From Acidobacteriota bacterium (lineage in GTDB: Bacteria; Acidobacteriota; Terriglobia; Terriglobales; Acidobacteriaceae), in contig JAEYQK010000011.1 in the NCBI GenBank assembly GCA_023410055.1, positions 1-41,078 on the forward strand: DNA of 41,078 nucleotides. The letters run 5' to 3'. The position numbers and the translations under genes were made by a program. Below the pieces are notes generated by a model. The model had not been told where the DNA came from, ran no database searches, and saw only the letters and a program-made list of their open reading frames with translations. This document shows, piece by piece, positions 14,914 through 22,925 of this stretch (position 1 is the stretch's first letter; each line of letters opens with the position of its first letter).

Positions 14914-15920
14914 TGAACTGTTTTGGAGTCTTACTCGTCTTGGGCGTGGCTTTGTTCTACAACTGGAGCCCGCTGATGCGCGCAGGAGTATTCTTCGGAA
15001 TCTCGGTTGAACCGGAGTTTCCGGACAGCGAGGCTGGCCGAAGCATTACCAGGCGTTATCGAGCACTCCTCTGGTCCGCCGCCGCGGTTGCCGCCGTGCT
15101 TGCGTTCGCCGTACCTGTACATCCGGGCCACGCCAGTGCTGGTCTGTGTGCCGGCCTATTGCTGGAGTGGCTGGCATCGACCGTCGCGTTTATTGTTGCG
15201 AATCGTGCAGCCAGCGAATACCAAAAGGAGCCGTCAACGGTGCGAACCGTTGAACTCCTTGGGGCTGCGACCGCAGCTAGCACACGCCTCAAGCTGATCG
15301 CGGTGCCCATCGCAGTAGCAGCAGCTGGAGTGGTTTTTGCGGTGTGCTATCCATGGCAGGGCAGCGTTCCTTTGTTTGCTGGGCGAGCCGTTTTGGCCGC
15401 GCGTTTCGACGAACTGGTTGCAGGTGCCGCCGGTGGCACGATCGGAGCCGGACTAGGTCTGCTTCTCAGTTGTACGATGATTTTGCTAGCGATTCGTTTT
15501 GCGTCTAGGCGCACCACCCCTCTCGCTCAGCTGACGGCAAGGACGATGCTCACGCTCGCATTTGCGGCGGCACTCTGTGTCACGCTCACTGTTACCAGCG
15601 GGACTTTAGGATATTCCGTGGCCCAGTACATCGGACGTACGTTTGCCGTTGGAGTGATCTGTATTACTCTGATTCACTTTGTACTGGGAGTGCGACAAAA
15701 CAAGGTGAACGACCCGTGCACCAGTTCGGTCGAGATCGGTGACAATCTCGCGTGGCACTGGGGGCTGTTCTATAACAACCAGAATGATCCGGCCTTGCTC
15801 GTTCAGAAGCGTTCCGGTCCAGGTTACACGGTGAACTTTGGGCATCCGATTGCCTGGCCAATAACGGCTCTGTTTTTTCTGCTAGTCGGATATGTGGTCG
15901 CATCGGGTGTCTGGAGATAA
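14910..15920 (+). CDS. Polytopic membrane protein with C-terminal DUF5808-like domain
   Basis: A 336-residue protein with about eight hydrophobic segments (for example 55-70, 78-98, 128-147, 170-195, 212-230, 245-262, 315-334). Between the last two lies a soluble block, WHWGLFYNNQNDPALLV through GYTVNFGHP (283-312), which matches the DUF5808 pattern in which Trp, Gly, Tyr, Asp-Pro and NFG are conserved. Proteins with DUF1648 or DUF5808 often pair with small GntR or ArsR repressors, as here. Function is unknown; SdpI-like immunity or envelope-stress roles are known for some DUF1648 relatives only. Overlap of four bases with the regulator shows a bicistronic unit ending before the palindrome at 15955. 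Confidence 0.85.
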   Translation: MMNCFGVLLVLGVALFYNWSPLMRAGVFFGISVEPEFPDSEAGRSITRRYRALLWSAAAVAAVLAFAVPVHPGHASAGLCAGLLLEWLASTVAFIVANRAASEYQKEPSTVRTVELLGAATAASTRLKLIAVPIAVAAAGVVFAVCYPWQGSVPLFAGRAVLAARFDELVAGAAGGTIGAGLGLLLSCTMILLAIRFASRRTTPLAQLTARTMLTLAFAAALCVTLTVTSGTLGYSVAQYIGRTFAVGVICITLIHFVLGVRQNKVNDPCTSSVEIGDNLAWHWGLFYNNQNDPALLVQKRSGPGYTVNFGHPIAWPITALFFLLVGYVVASGVWR

Positions 15921-15954
15921 ACACTTCACCCGCAAATGAGGTCAAAAACGAAAA

Positions 15955-15976
15955 CGCCGGACTGGAGTCCGGCGCT
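15955..15976. repeat. GC-rich palindrome, intergenic copy
   Basis: CGCCGGACT (15955-15963), GG, AGTCCGGCG (15966-15974): a perfect nine-base stem. Twenty-one bases (15956-15976) are identical to 31315-31335 inside holB. It may also act as an end-of-transcript hairpin for the GntR operon. Confidence 0.85.
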
Positions 15977-15977
15977 T

Positions 15978-16001
15978 CTGAGAACTGAGAACTGAGAACT
16001 G
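15978..16001. repeat. Heptamer tandem repeat (CTGAGAA)x3
   Basis: Three CTGAGAA units plus a partial fourth lie directly before the stop codon of the minus-strand DUF507 gene at 16004. Related in style to the AGTACTC heptamers at 8129-8247. Confidence 0.75.
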
Positions 16002-16003
16002 CT

Positions 16004-16279
16004 CTAGATTCCCAGCTTCTTCACTTCCTCGTTGTAATACTTGCGATAAAGGATGTCCCACTCCTGCGTGCCTTCGAGAATGGTCCGCTTCTGAGACTCG
16101 ATCTTTGCGCGCGCGGCCTTGTCGATCTTTTCTTCTTCGTGAAGGAGTTCTTCAAGTTCCCGGCGCAGTTCGGCTCGGACATCCTCGTAGGGTTCGCCGA
16201 AATCGACGGACTTCTGTCCAGCCAGAGCATCGGTGATCACGGCAGCGAGCTTATTGACTTTTTCCTGACTCAGTCTCAT
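16004..16279 (-). CDS. DUF507 family protein (second of pair)
   Basis: A 91-residue, highly charged, helical protein of the DUF507 family (starts MRLSQEKVNKLAAVITDAL, Glu/Arg-rich centre, ends with the conserved tryptophan-tyrosine stretch EWDILYRKYYNEEVKKLG). The family is of unknown function and often comes as tandem paralogues in acidobacteria and deltaproteobacteria. Its ATG overlaps the stop of the upstream paralogue by four bases (16276-16279), so the two are translationally coupled and may form a heterodimer. No catalytic residues are evident. Confidence 0.85.
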   Translation of the reverse strand: MRLSQEKVNKLAAVITDALAGQKSVDFGEPYEDVRAELRRELEELLHEEEKIDKAARAKIESQKRTILEGTQEWDILYRKYYNEEVKKLGI

Positions 16280-16554
16280 AGCACCGCCCTGTATTTGCGC
16301 ACGAGTTCGTTCTTAACCTTCTTGAACATCTCCTGGTAGTTCGCGCCGGTCTTGCGCATCTCGTCCGAGTAGGCCTCGAGGATCAACCGAACTTCATCGT
16401 TAATTCGGTCTTCGAGACCAAGTTCGTCAAGCATCGCTGCATTGACGGTTTCCTTCACTGCACCCATGTCAGGTGAAGTGATGAACTTGCGTTCAGAGAG
16501 TCTCTTTGTGATTTCGCGGGCCAAGTAGCCCACATATTCTTTCGACAGGAGCAT
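16276..16554 (-). CDS. DUF507 family protein (first of pair)
   Basis: A 92-residue DUF507 paralogue (MLLSKEYVGYLAREITKRLSE at the start, ending MFKKVKNELVRKYRAVL). It shares with the downstream copy the pattern L-S-x-E/K, a helical N-terminus with a conserved Asp/Ile segment, and a C-terminus that ends in Lys/Arg-Tyr. The sequences are clearly different, so the duplication is old. Upstream, 150 bases separate it from a divergent unknown gene; this spacer contains an AAAC-rich degenerate tandem repeat (about 16605-16655). Function unknown. Confidence 0.85.
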   Translation of the reverse strand: MLLSKEYVGYLAREITKRLSERKFITSPDMGAVKETVNAAMLDELGLEDRINDEVRLILEAYSDEMRKTGANYQEMFKKVKNELVRKYRAVL

Positions 16555-16706
16555 GTGCGTTTGTCGTTCGTCTTAATAGAAAAGTCAGTGTAACACAAGG
16601 CTCAGTCCAGCTACCTTGAAACTCGAAACTGTGAAACCTTCAAACCTAAAAGTTCCTTTCGCGAGTATGATGTTTATTTGCCCCGAGTGGCAACGAGAGA
16701 TACCCG

Positions 16707-17171
16707 ATGAACCCGGACGACCTCAGCAGCTTACGAGATGACATGATCGCCTTCATCGAAGGCCACGGCATGCGCCGCTTTCACTGCTATGTGAGTGAAG
16801 AGATGAACAGTGTCATGTGGGACCCAGGTGAGAATCCGGATAGCTGGAAGGATTTCGTCGAGATTGCGAAGGGTTCTGGTGCTTCGTTCCTCACCATGAA
16901 CGAAGTTGTGATTGATTCCGAGGATCTGGATTTCATGCTGGAACGCCTGCGCTATTCGGCGTACCTCAATCCCGAGGATCTGGACGAAGCTCGGTTGTTG
17001 CGATCATGGATAGGGAAGCTGGGTTTTGTGCAACTGGGCTATGCGTATCAGGGTGTGATGTTCCTCTTCGAGGTGTCCACTCCGTGGTATGAGCGCTATC
17101 AACGATTGCTCGATCTGGCCGACGAAAGCGGGATCATGATCGACGAACATGATCAGGACGACGAGCGATAG
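16707..17171 (+). CDS. Conserved-looking hypothetical protein upstream of recJ
   Basis: I do not recognise this 154-residue protein. It is acidic, has no signal peptide or membrane segment, and mixes helical and strand-like parts (MRRFHCYVSEEMNSVMW, VVIDSEDLDFMLERLRYS, GVMFLFEVSTPWYERYQRLL). The C-terminus is strongly acidic (IDEHDQDDER). GAGAG lies before ATG 16707. Only three bases separate its stop from the recJ GTG, so it is very likely co-transcribed and possibly translationally coupled with recJ; a link to DNA repair is an inference from that alone. Confidence 0.8.
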   Translation: MNPDDLSSLRDDMIAFIEGHGMRRFHCYVSEEMNSVMWDPGENPDSWKDFVEIAKGSGASFLTMNEVVIDSEDLDFMLERLRYSAYLNPEDLDEARLLRSWIGKLGFVQLGYAYQGVMFLFEVSTPWYERYQRLLDLADESGIMIDEHDQDDER

Positions 17172-17174
17172 ACC

Positions 17175-18947
17175 GTGCGTTGGATTTCCCGTTTTCTCCC
17201 AGAGAACGACCCGTTTGTATCCGGCCTGAGTTCCGAGGCCGCTATCCCTCAAATAGTTGCACGCCTTCTCGTTGCCAGGGGAATCACGACCGCCAGCGAA
17301 GCCACTTCTTTTCTCTCGCCCAGACTCGATCAACTACATTCGCCATACCTGATGCTCGGGATGAAGGCGGCCGTTGAGCGCCTGCGTGCCGCGATCGAAC
17401 GCAAAGAGAAGATTCTCATTTACGGCGATTACGACGTGGACGGCACGACAGCAGTGGTCGTCCTCAAAACGGCGATCGAGATCTGCGGAGGCAGTTGCGA
17501 GTTTCACGTTCCGCACCGGATCCGCGAAGGCTACGGAATGCGCGACGACGTGATCGAGCGCGCTGCTGCCGATGGCATACGGTTGATCATCAGCGTCGAT
17601 ACGGGTATTCGCGCTTTTGCTGCCGCCGAGACTTGCCGCCGGTTGGGACTTGACCTTATCGTCACCGATCACCACCTGCCGGAAGCTGACAACGTGCCGC
17701 AGGCCGTTGCGGTGCTCAATCCGAATCAGCAAGGATGCGACTATCCATGTAAGTGTCTGTGCGGAGCTGGAGTCGCTTTCAAACTCGCACAAGCGCTGCT
17801 CGAAAGCTGCGCCGGCTACACGAATTTGTTGGCCTCGTTCCTGAAGGTGGTAGCCATTGCGACCGTCGCCGACGCCGTGCCTCTCGTAGGAGAAAATCGC
17901 GTCTTCGTAAAGCTCGGCCTTGATGGCCTCAAGTCGCCCAAGAACGCAGGTTTGAAGGCGCTGATGGAAGTCGCTGAATTGAGCGGAAGTCCTGCGCGGC
18001 CAATCACCTCAGGGGACGTAGCTTTCAGGCTGGCACCAAGATTGAACGCCGCCGGTCGCATGGACGTCGCCAAAGACGTTGTCGATCTGTTCACCATCAA
18101 GGATGTGAAGCTCGCCCGTGACATCGCCTCCCGACTGAATGCACTGAACGCCGAACGCCAGGCTGAGGAAGCACGCATTGTCGCAGCGATCACCGGGCAA
18201 CTCGATTCCGACGCCACATTGGCCGACAAGTATTGCATCGTTGTCGATGGTGAAGGCTGGCACAAGGGCGTGATTGGCATTGTGGCGAGTCGTGTAGTGG
18301 ACCGATATAACCGGCCGGCATTGGTCATCACTCGAGAAGGTGATGTGGCGCAAGGGTCAGGCCGCTCCGTCGGAGCGTTTCATTTGATGGAAGCACTCGA
18401 ATCGTGCGCGCAACTGTTTACTCGCTTCGGTGGCCACGCCCATGCTGCCGGATTTGCGCTTCCGTCCTCCAAAATTGAGGAGCTCCGTTCAACCCTCAAT
18501 GATTGGGCGCGCGCAAAGCTGACTCCTGAAGACCTGCAGCCGGTTCTGCGCTACGACTCGGAGATTTTCCTCGACGAGATCACGCCGAAGCTGTTCGACA
18601 GCTTGAAGAGGCTGGAGCCGTTTGGAATGGGGAATCCCATTCCCGTGTTTGTGGCGCGTGGCGTCAAAGTGCTTGCTCCTCCCAAAGTTTTGAAAGAGAA
18701 GCATGCAAAACTCCGCGTACGACAAAACGGAAGTGAATCTCCGGGAGTCCGCAGTTTCGACGCGCTCGCCTGGCGTATGGCCGAACGCATCCAGAGCGAA
18801 GGAATTATCGCTGGTGATTCCCTGGACTTGGCTTTTACTGTAGAAGAAAACACGCATCCGGACTTTGGTGGTCTGCAACTCTCTGTGTGCGACTTCTCTC
18901 GCGGCAACGGCGCAGCCGTTTCAACTACCGCCGGTAAAATCCTATAG
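17175..18947 (+). CDS. recJ: Single-stranded-DNA-specific exonuclease RecJ
   Basis: RecJ is the 5'-3' ssDNA exonuclease of RecF-pathway recombination, mismatch and base-excision repair. The 590-residue protein has the DHH-family motifs in order: YGDYDVDGTTA (83-93), HRIREGYG (114-121), VDTGI (141-145) and TDHH (164-167), followed by the DHHA1 domain with SGRSVGAFHLMEAL and GGHAHAAGFAL (about 395-430), and the OB-like C-terminal domain (PFGMGNPIPVF onward). Length is typical. The start is GTG 17175, giving MRWISRFLPEND, which fits the family N-terminus. It sits between an unknown gene (three-base gap) and the RDD gene. Confidence 0.97.
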   Translation: MRWISRFLPENDPFVSGLSSEAAIPQIVARLLVARGITTASEATSFLSPRLDQLHSPYLMLGMKAAVERLRAAIERKEKILIYGDYDVDGTTAVVVLKTAIEICGGSCEFHVPHRIREGYGMRDDVIERAAADGIRLIISVDTGIRAFAAAETCRRLGLDLIVTDHHLPEADNVPQAVAVLNPNQQGCDYPCKCLCGAGVAFKLAQALLESCAGYTNLLASFLKVVAIATVADAVPLVGENRVFVKLGLDGLKSPKNAGLKALMEVAELSGSPARPITSGDVAFRLAPRLNAAGRMDVAKDVVDLFTIKDVKLARDIASRLNALNAERQAEEARIVAAITGQLDSDATLADKYCIVVDGEGWHKGVIGIVASRVVDRYNRPALVITREGDVAQGSGRSVGAFHLMEALESCAQLFTRFGGHAHAAGFALPSSKIEELRSTLNDWARAKLTPEDLQPVLRYDSEIFLDEITPKLFDSLKRLEPFGMGNPIPVFVARGVKVLAPPKVLKEKHAKLRVRQNGSESPGVRSFDALAWRMAERIQSEGIIAGDSLDLAFTVEENTHPDFGGLQLSVCDFSRGNGAAVSTTAGKIL

Positions 18948-18990
18948 CCCTTTACAGCCGTTCGGCCCTCGGACTAACATTCCCTCCACT

Positions 18991-19605
18991 ATGACTGGTT
19001 CAGTCCTCTTCTGCACGAACTGCGGTCAGATGAACGAAGCTAACGCGGTGTTTTGTTCGCGATGCGGCGCGCGACAGCCGGTCGCCGGACAGAACGCCAG
19101 CGTTCCTGCGCCGATACCCGCTGCAGGCGTTCCGGCGCAGCAAGCTTATGCGGCACCCACGACCGGCTTCAATGGTTACGCCGGATTCTGGCTGAGGTTT
19201 GGTGCATTCATTATCGATGCTATTCTGCTTCGGGTTGTGACTTGGCCGCTGTCTCTATTCTTCAGCTTTGGCTTCCATCACATGCCGTTTGGACGCCCGC
19301 ACATGATTTTTCCGCTCTTTTTCGGCGGAATGTTCATGGGACCAATTTGGTTTATTGCCGGCTGGTTCTATTGGGCGGGGATGGAGAGCTCAAGCTACCA
19401 GGCCACCTTGGGCAAGATGGCTGTCGGCGTGAAGGTCACGGACATTGCAGGCAACCGCATCTCGTTTGCTCGCGCGACAGGGCGATACTTCGCAAAGATC
19501 CTTTCCTGGATGACGTTGACGGTCGGCTTCATGATGGCGGGGTTTACGCAGCGGAAGCAGGCTCTGGAAGACATCCTCGCTGACACGCTCGTTGTGAAGA
19601 AGTGA
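18991..19605 (+). CDS. Zinc-ribbon plus RDD-domain membrane protein
   Basis: A 204-residue protein starting MTGSVLFCTNCGQMNEAN. An N-terminal zinc ribbon (CTNC at 8-11, CSRC at about 22-25) is followed by a Pro/Ala-rich linker (about 32-60) and an RDD domain: GFWLRFGAFIIDAILLR (the Arg and Asp that name the family), a His/Phe/Met-rich hydrophobic middle, then LGKMAVGVKVTDIAGNRISFARATGRYFAKILS. RDD proteins are small inner-membrane proteins of mostly unknown role, some implicated in ion transport. I start at ATG 18991, since the longer upstream frame overlaps recJ and does not fit the zinc ribbon. It lies 43 bases after recJ. Confidence 0.88.
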   Translation: MTGSVLFCTNCGQMNEANAVFCSRCGARQPVAGQNASVPAPIPAAGVPAQQAYAAPTTGFNGYAGFWLRFGAFIIDAILLRVVTWPLSLFFSFGFHHMPFGRPHMIFPLFFGGMFMGPIWFIAGWFYWAGMESSSYQATLGKMAVGVKVTDIAGNRISFARATGRYFAKILSWMTLTVGFMMAGFTQRKQALEDILADTLVVKK

Positions 19606-19665
19606 CGTTCTGTGAGGAGGGCGAAAGCTCCTAGATTGGCTGTCATTGCTCACGTATGATGTGAA

Positions 19666-22017
19666 GTGATGATCAGTGTATCCCGCCTGCGATATTGGTT
19701 TGCTGCTGCCACGATCTTGGTCGTGGCTGTCGTCGCGGGATTCTACATCCACGCGCGATACCGGGTCTTTCGCCACATTGCGAATATCCCCCAGAACATC
19801 AGCGTCGACATTCAGCAGAGCACCGATACATTCTCTCTGTCCAAGTCAGAGGGCGGTCGAACGCTCTTCACCATACGCGCTTCCAAGGCCGTCCAGTACA
19901 AACAAGGTGGCCGCGCCGCGCTGCACAATGTGAACATCGTCGTCTACGGTCACGACTCCAACCGTTTCGATCAAATCTACGGTGACGAGTTCGACTACGA
20001 TCCGCAGACCGGCGATGTGAGCGCCAAGGGTGTTGTGCATATTGACCTTCAAGCCAATCCAGTTCCGGACGCGCATCCTGAACTGAAGCTCCCTCGTGAG
20101 TTGAAGAACCCCATTCACTTGAGCACGAGCGGGTTGGTCTTCAACCAGAAGTCGGGAATGGCCAAGACCGACGAGCAGATTGAATTTCAGATCCCGCAAG
20201 CAAGCGGATCAGCAACGGGCGCATACTACGATTCGAAGCTGAGTACCCTGACCCTGGGGTCGAACATTACCGTCCAGACCACCGGTCCCGGCGCGACTAA
20301 GATTGTCGCTCATCACGGCACAATCACCAGGGACCCCAGACGGGCTGTCCTTGACCGTGTCGAAGTGGAGCGCAGTGACGACACCATCACCGCAAACAAG
20401 GCCACGTTGTTTCTGCGGGAAGACAATTCCCTGGAGCGCGTCCTGGCCGAAGGCGAGGTGCGCACTGCCGCGAAGGGCCAAACTGGGTTGACAACGGAGG
20501 CTCCGCGAGCTGAGTTCTTGGTTAACGACAAGAACCGGATCCAGTCGGCAATGATGAGCGGCGGTGTTACGTTTGCCACAACCGGTGCTAACCTCGTTGC
20601 GGGTAACTCTGGCCGCCTGGTCGCTAATTTCGGACCCGAGGGGCGAGTGCAAGTCATTCATGCGACCGAAGGCGTGGCCTTCGTGCAGCGGCCGTCTACC
20701 ACGTCGAGCGCTGCAAGCATGACTGGACCTAGCCTCGTTCGAGCAAAATCCAGTCAGAAATCATCGAGCCCTGGTTCTAGGGACGAAATGGAGCTTAGGG
20801 CTCAGGCGATGGACTTCTTTGTGAAGGGCGGTCGCGTGCTCGAGCGCGCTGAGACACTCGGCTCGGGACAAATCACCATCACTCCGCAAGCGTCTCCTCA
20901 AGGGACAAAGACCGGTTCAAATGGCCCGACGGTGATAACGGCAGGGAAGTTCACTGCTTCGTTCAACAACAATCGGCTCAGCGCACTTCACGGCGGGCAA
21001 CAGGCCAAGATCGTTCAGTCCACGCCCGGGCAGCCTGACAGAATCAGTACGAGTGATGCGCTGGAGGCTACGTTCGACAAGGCTGGCGCGATCAGCGGAT
21101 TCGTCCAGCAAGGTAATTTCCAGTACCACGAAGGACAATTGGGGGAGAAGGTCAGCCGCTCGGCCTCGGCCGATAAGGCGAGCTACTCGAATGTCAGCCA
21201 GGTGCTCACGCTCGAAGGTACCCCCCGTGTTGTCGACGGCACGATGGCCACAACTGCTCAGCTCGTTCGCTTGAATCGCGCGTCCGGCGATGCTGAAGCC
21301 CAGGGAAACATCAAGACTACCTACAGCGCGTTGTCGTCACAGCCCGGAGGCGCTCTGCTGGCCTCGGGCGATCCCGTGCACGTCACGGCTGCGAAGATGA
21401 GTTTCAGCCGAGCGAGCGGCGTAGCACGCTACACAGGCAATGCTCGCCTCTGGCAAGGTGCGAACATTATCGAAGCGCCATCAATCGACTTCAATCGAGA
21501 CAAGCGCAGCATGGACGCCCAGGGAAATGCGAGTAAGCGTGTTGCCGTCGTGCTCGTGCAAGCCGACAAGAAGGGGAATCGGACTCCGGTCAACGTCTTA
21601 GCTTCGCGATTGTCGTACACCGACCAGCAGCGAGTCGCTCACTTCGAAGGCGGAGTCGTCATCCGGAGCAGCGATGGCACGGTCACGGCAGATCGGCTCG
21701 ACGCCTATCTGAAGACCAGGCAACAGGATCGTTCCAAAACCGGAACCGACTCTTCGGGGCCCAGTGAACTGGAGCGCCTGGTCGCCGATGGCCACATCGT
21801 GATGCAGCAACCCAATCGTCGTGGCACCGGAGAGAAGCTGGTGTACACCGCTGACGACGGCAAGTTTGTTATGACCGGCGGGCCGCCCACAATCTTCGAC
21901 GCAGAGCAGGGAACCGTGACCGGTGCTGCGTTGACCTTCTATAGTCGCGATGATAAAGTGCTCGTGGAAGGCGGGGGAAGCTCCCGCGCCGTCACCACTA
22001 CACGAGTATCCAAGTAG
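19666..22017 (+). CDS. LPS-transport protein with LptC-like N-terminus and OstA/LptA-like repeats
   Basis: A 783-residue single-pass protein: one N-terminal helix (about 8-28), then an LptC-like periplasmic domain (SVDIQQSTDTFSLSKSEGGRTLFTIRASKA, 45-74) and an extended series of beta-jellyroll OstA/LptA-like segments reaching the C-terminus (KATLFLREDNSLERVLAEGEV, KMSFSRASGVARYTGNARLWQGANIIEAPSID, LVYTADDGKFVMTGGPPTIFDAEQGTVTGAALTF). LptC and LptA bridge LPS from the LptB2FG transporter to the outer membrane; here both seem to be carried by one long polypeptide. A Ser/Thr-rich linker lies at about 343-370. It is followed with no gap by lptB. ATG 19669 is an alternative start. Confidence 0.88.
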   Translation: MMISVSRLRYWFAAATILVVAVVAGFYIHARYRVFRHIANIPQNISVDIQQSTDTFSLSKSEGGRTLFTIRASKAVQYKQGGRAALHNVNIVVYGHDSNRFDQIYGDEFDYDPQTGDVSAKGVVHIDLQANPVPDAHPELKLPRELKNPIHLSTSGLVFNQKSGMAKTDEQIEFQIPQASGSATGAYYDSKLSTLTLGSNITVQTTGPGATKIVAHHGTITRDPRRAVLDRVEVERSDDTITANKATLFLREDNSLERVLAEGEVRTAAKGQTGLTTEAPRAEFLVNDKNRIQSAMMSGGVTFATTGANLVAGNSGRLVANFGPEGRVQVIHATEGVAFVQRPSTTSSAASMTGPSLVRAKSSQKSSSPGSRDEMELRAQAMDFFVKGGRVLERAETLGSGQITITPQASPQGTKTGSNGPTVITAGKFTASFNNNRLSALHGGQQAKIVQSTPGQPDRISTSDALEATFDKAGAISGFVQQGNFQYHEGQLGEKVSRSASADKASYSNVSQVLTLEGTPRVVDGTMATTAQLVRLNRASGDAEAQGNIKTTYSALSSQPGGALLASGDPVHVTAAKMSFSRASGVARYTGNARLWQGANIIEAPSIDFNRDKRSMDAQGNASKRVAVVLVQADKKGNRTPVNVLASRLSYTDQQRVAHFEGGVVIRSSDGTVTADRLDAYLKTRQQDRSKTGTDSSGPSELERLVADGHIVMQQPNRRGTGEKLVYTADDGKFVMTGGPPTIFDAEQGTVTGAALTFYSRDDKVLVEGGGSSRAVTTTRVSK

Positions 22018-22746
22018 ATGCAGACTCTAGCGACCGATGACATCACAAAATCCTACCGTGGTCGCAGGGTAGTCAAAGGCGTTAGCCTTCACGTAAACCA
22101 AGGAGAAGTCGTTGGACTGCTTGGCCCGAATGGAGCCGGCAAGACGACCTCTTTCTACATGATCGTGGGTCTCACGCCGCCCGATTCGGGAAAGATTGTC
22201 GTTGATGGCGAAGACGTCACGCGCCAGCCGATGTACCTGCGGGCGCGGAACTACGGAATCAGCTACTTGCCCCAGGAACCATCTGTCTTTCGTAAACTCT
22301 CCGTCGAGGAAAACATTCTCGCCGTTCTCGAGGCGCAGCCCATGTCGTGGCACGAGCGCCGCGAGAAGATGGAAACGCTTATTGCTCAGCTCGGACTCGG
22401 CCACATCCGCGAGAACCGCGGTTATGCACTGTCCGGTGGCGAGCGCCGGCGCGTTGAGATCGCCCGCTGTCTCTGCATCGAGCCTTCTTTCATCCTGCTC
22501 GACGAGCCTTTCTCGGGAATTGACCCGATTGCCGTTTTGGATCTGCAAAAGATAATCTTCAATTTGAAGGCGAGCGGGATTGGCGTCCTCATTACTGACC
22601 ACAACGTGCGAGAGACCCTGTCCGTCACCGATCGCGCCTACATTATCAATGAGGGGCGAGTCTTCCGAGCTGGAACTCCAGAACAACTCGGCAACGACCC
22701 CGAAGTCAAGCGCGTCTATCTGGGAGAGAGCTTCTCTTTGGTGTAG
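22018..22746 (+). CDS. lptB: LPS export ABC transporter ATP-binding protein LptB
   Basis: The cytoplasmic ATPase that powers extraction of LPS from the inner membrane with LptF/LptG. The 242-residue protein has Walker A GPNGAGKTT (36-44), Q-loop Gln86 in LPQEPSVFRKLS, signature LSGGERRR (138-145), Walker B FILLDEPF (158-165) with FSGIDPIAV, and the switch His in ITDHNVRETL. The FRKLSVEENI and EPFSGIDPIAV stretches distinguish LptB from other ABC ATPases. Its ATG directly follows the TAG of the LptC/OstA-like gene, so the two are coupled. lptF and lptG are not in the window. Confidence 0.96.
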   Translation: MQTLATDDITKSYRGRRVVKGVSLHVNQGEVVGLLGPNGAGKTTSFYMIVGLTPPDSGKIVVDGEDVTRQPMYLRARNYGISYLPQEPSVFRKLSVEENILAVLEAQPMSWHERREKMETLIAQLGLGHIRENRGYALSGGERRRVEIARCLCIEPSFILLDEPFSGIDPIAVLDLQKIIFNLKASGIGVLITDHNVRETLSVTDRAYIINEGRVFRAGTPEQLGNDPEVKRVYLGESFSLV

Positions 22747-22925
22747 TCGCACTTGTTCTGAGCGACCACCTATCGCGACAGAGATCCGCAAGCATAAGGC
22801 GATTACGAGCAGAGCCTTGTGTGCCCGGAATATTACGAACGTTTTAGAAATTTTATCGCTGCGATCCGCTCAAGAGAGTTTCTGCTGTTGTACCATTAAC
22901 TTTTGGGGAGAATTGGTAGAAGTAC

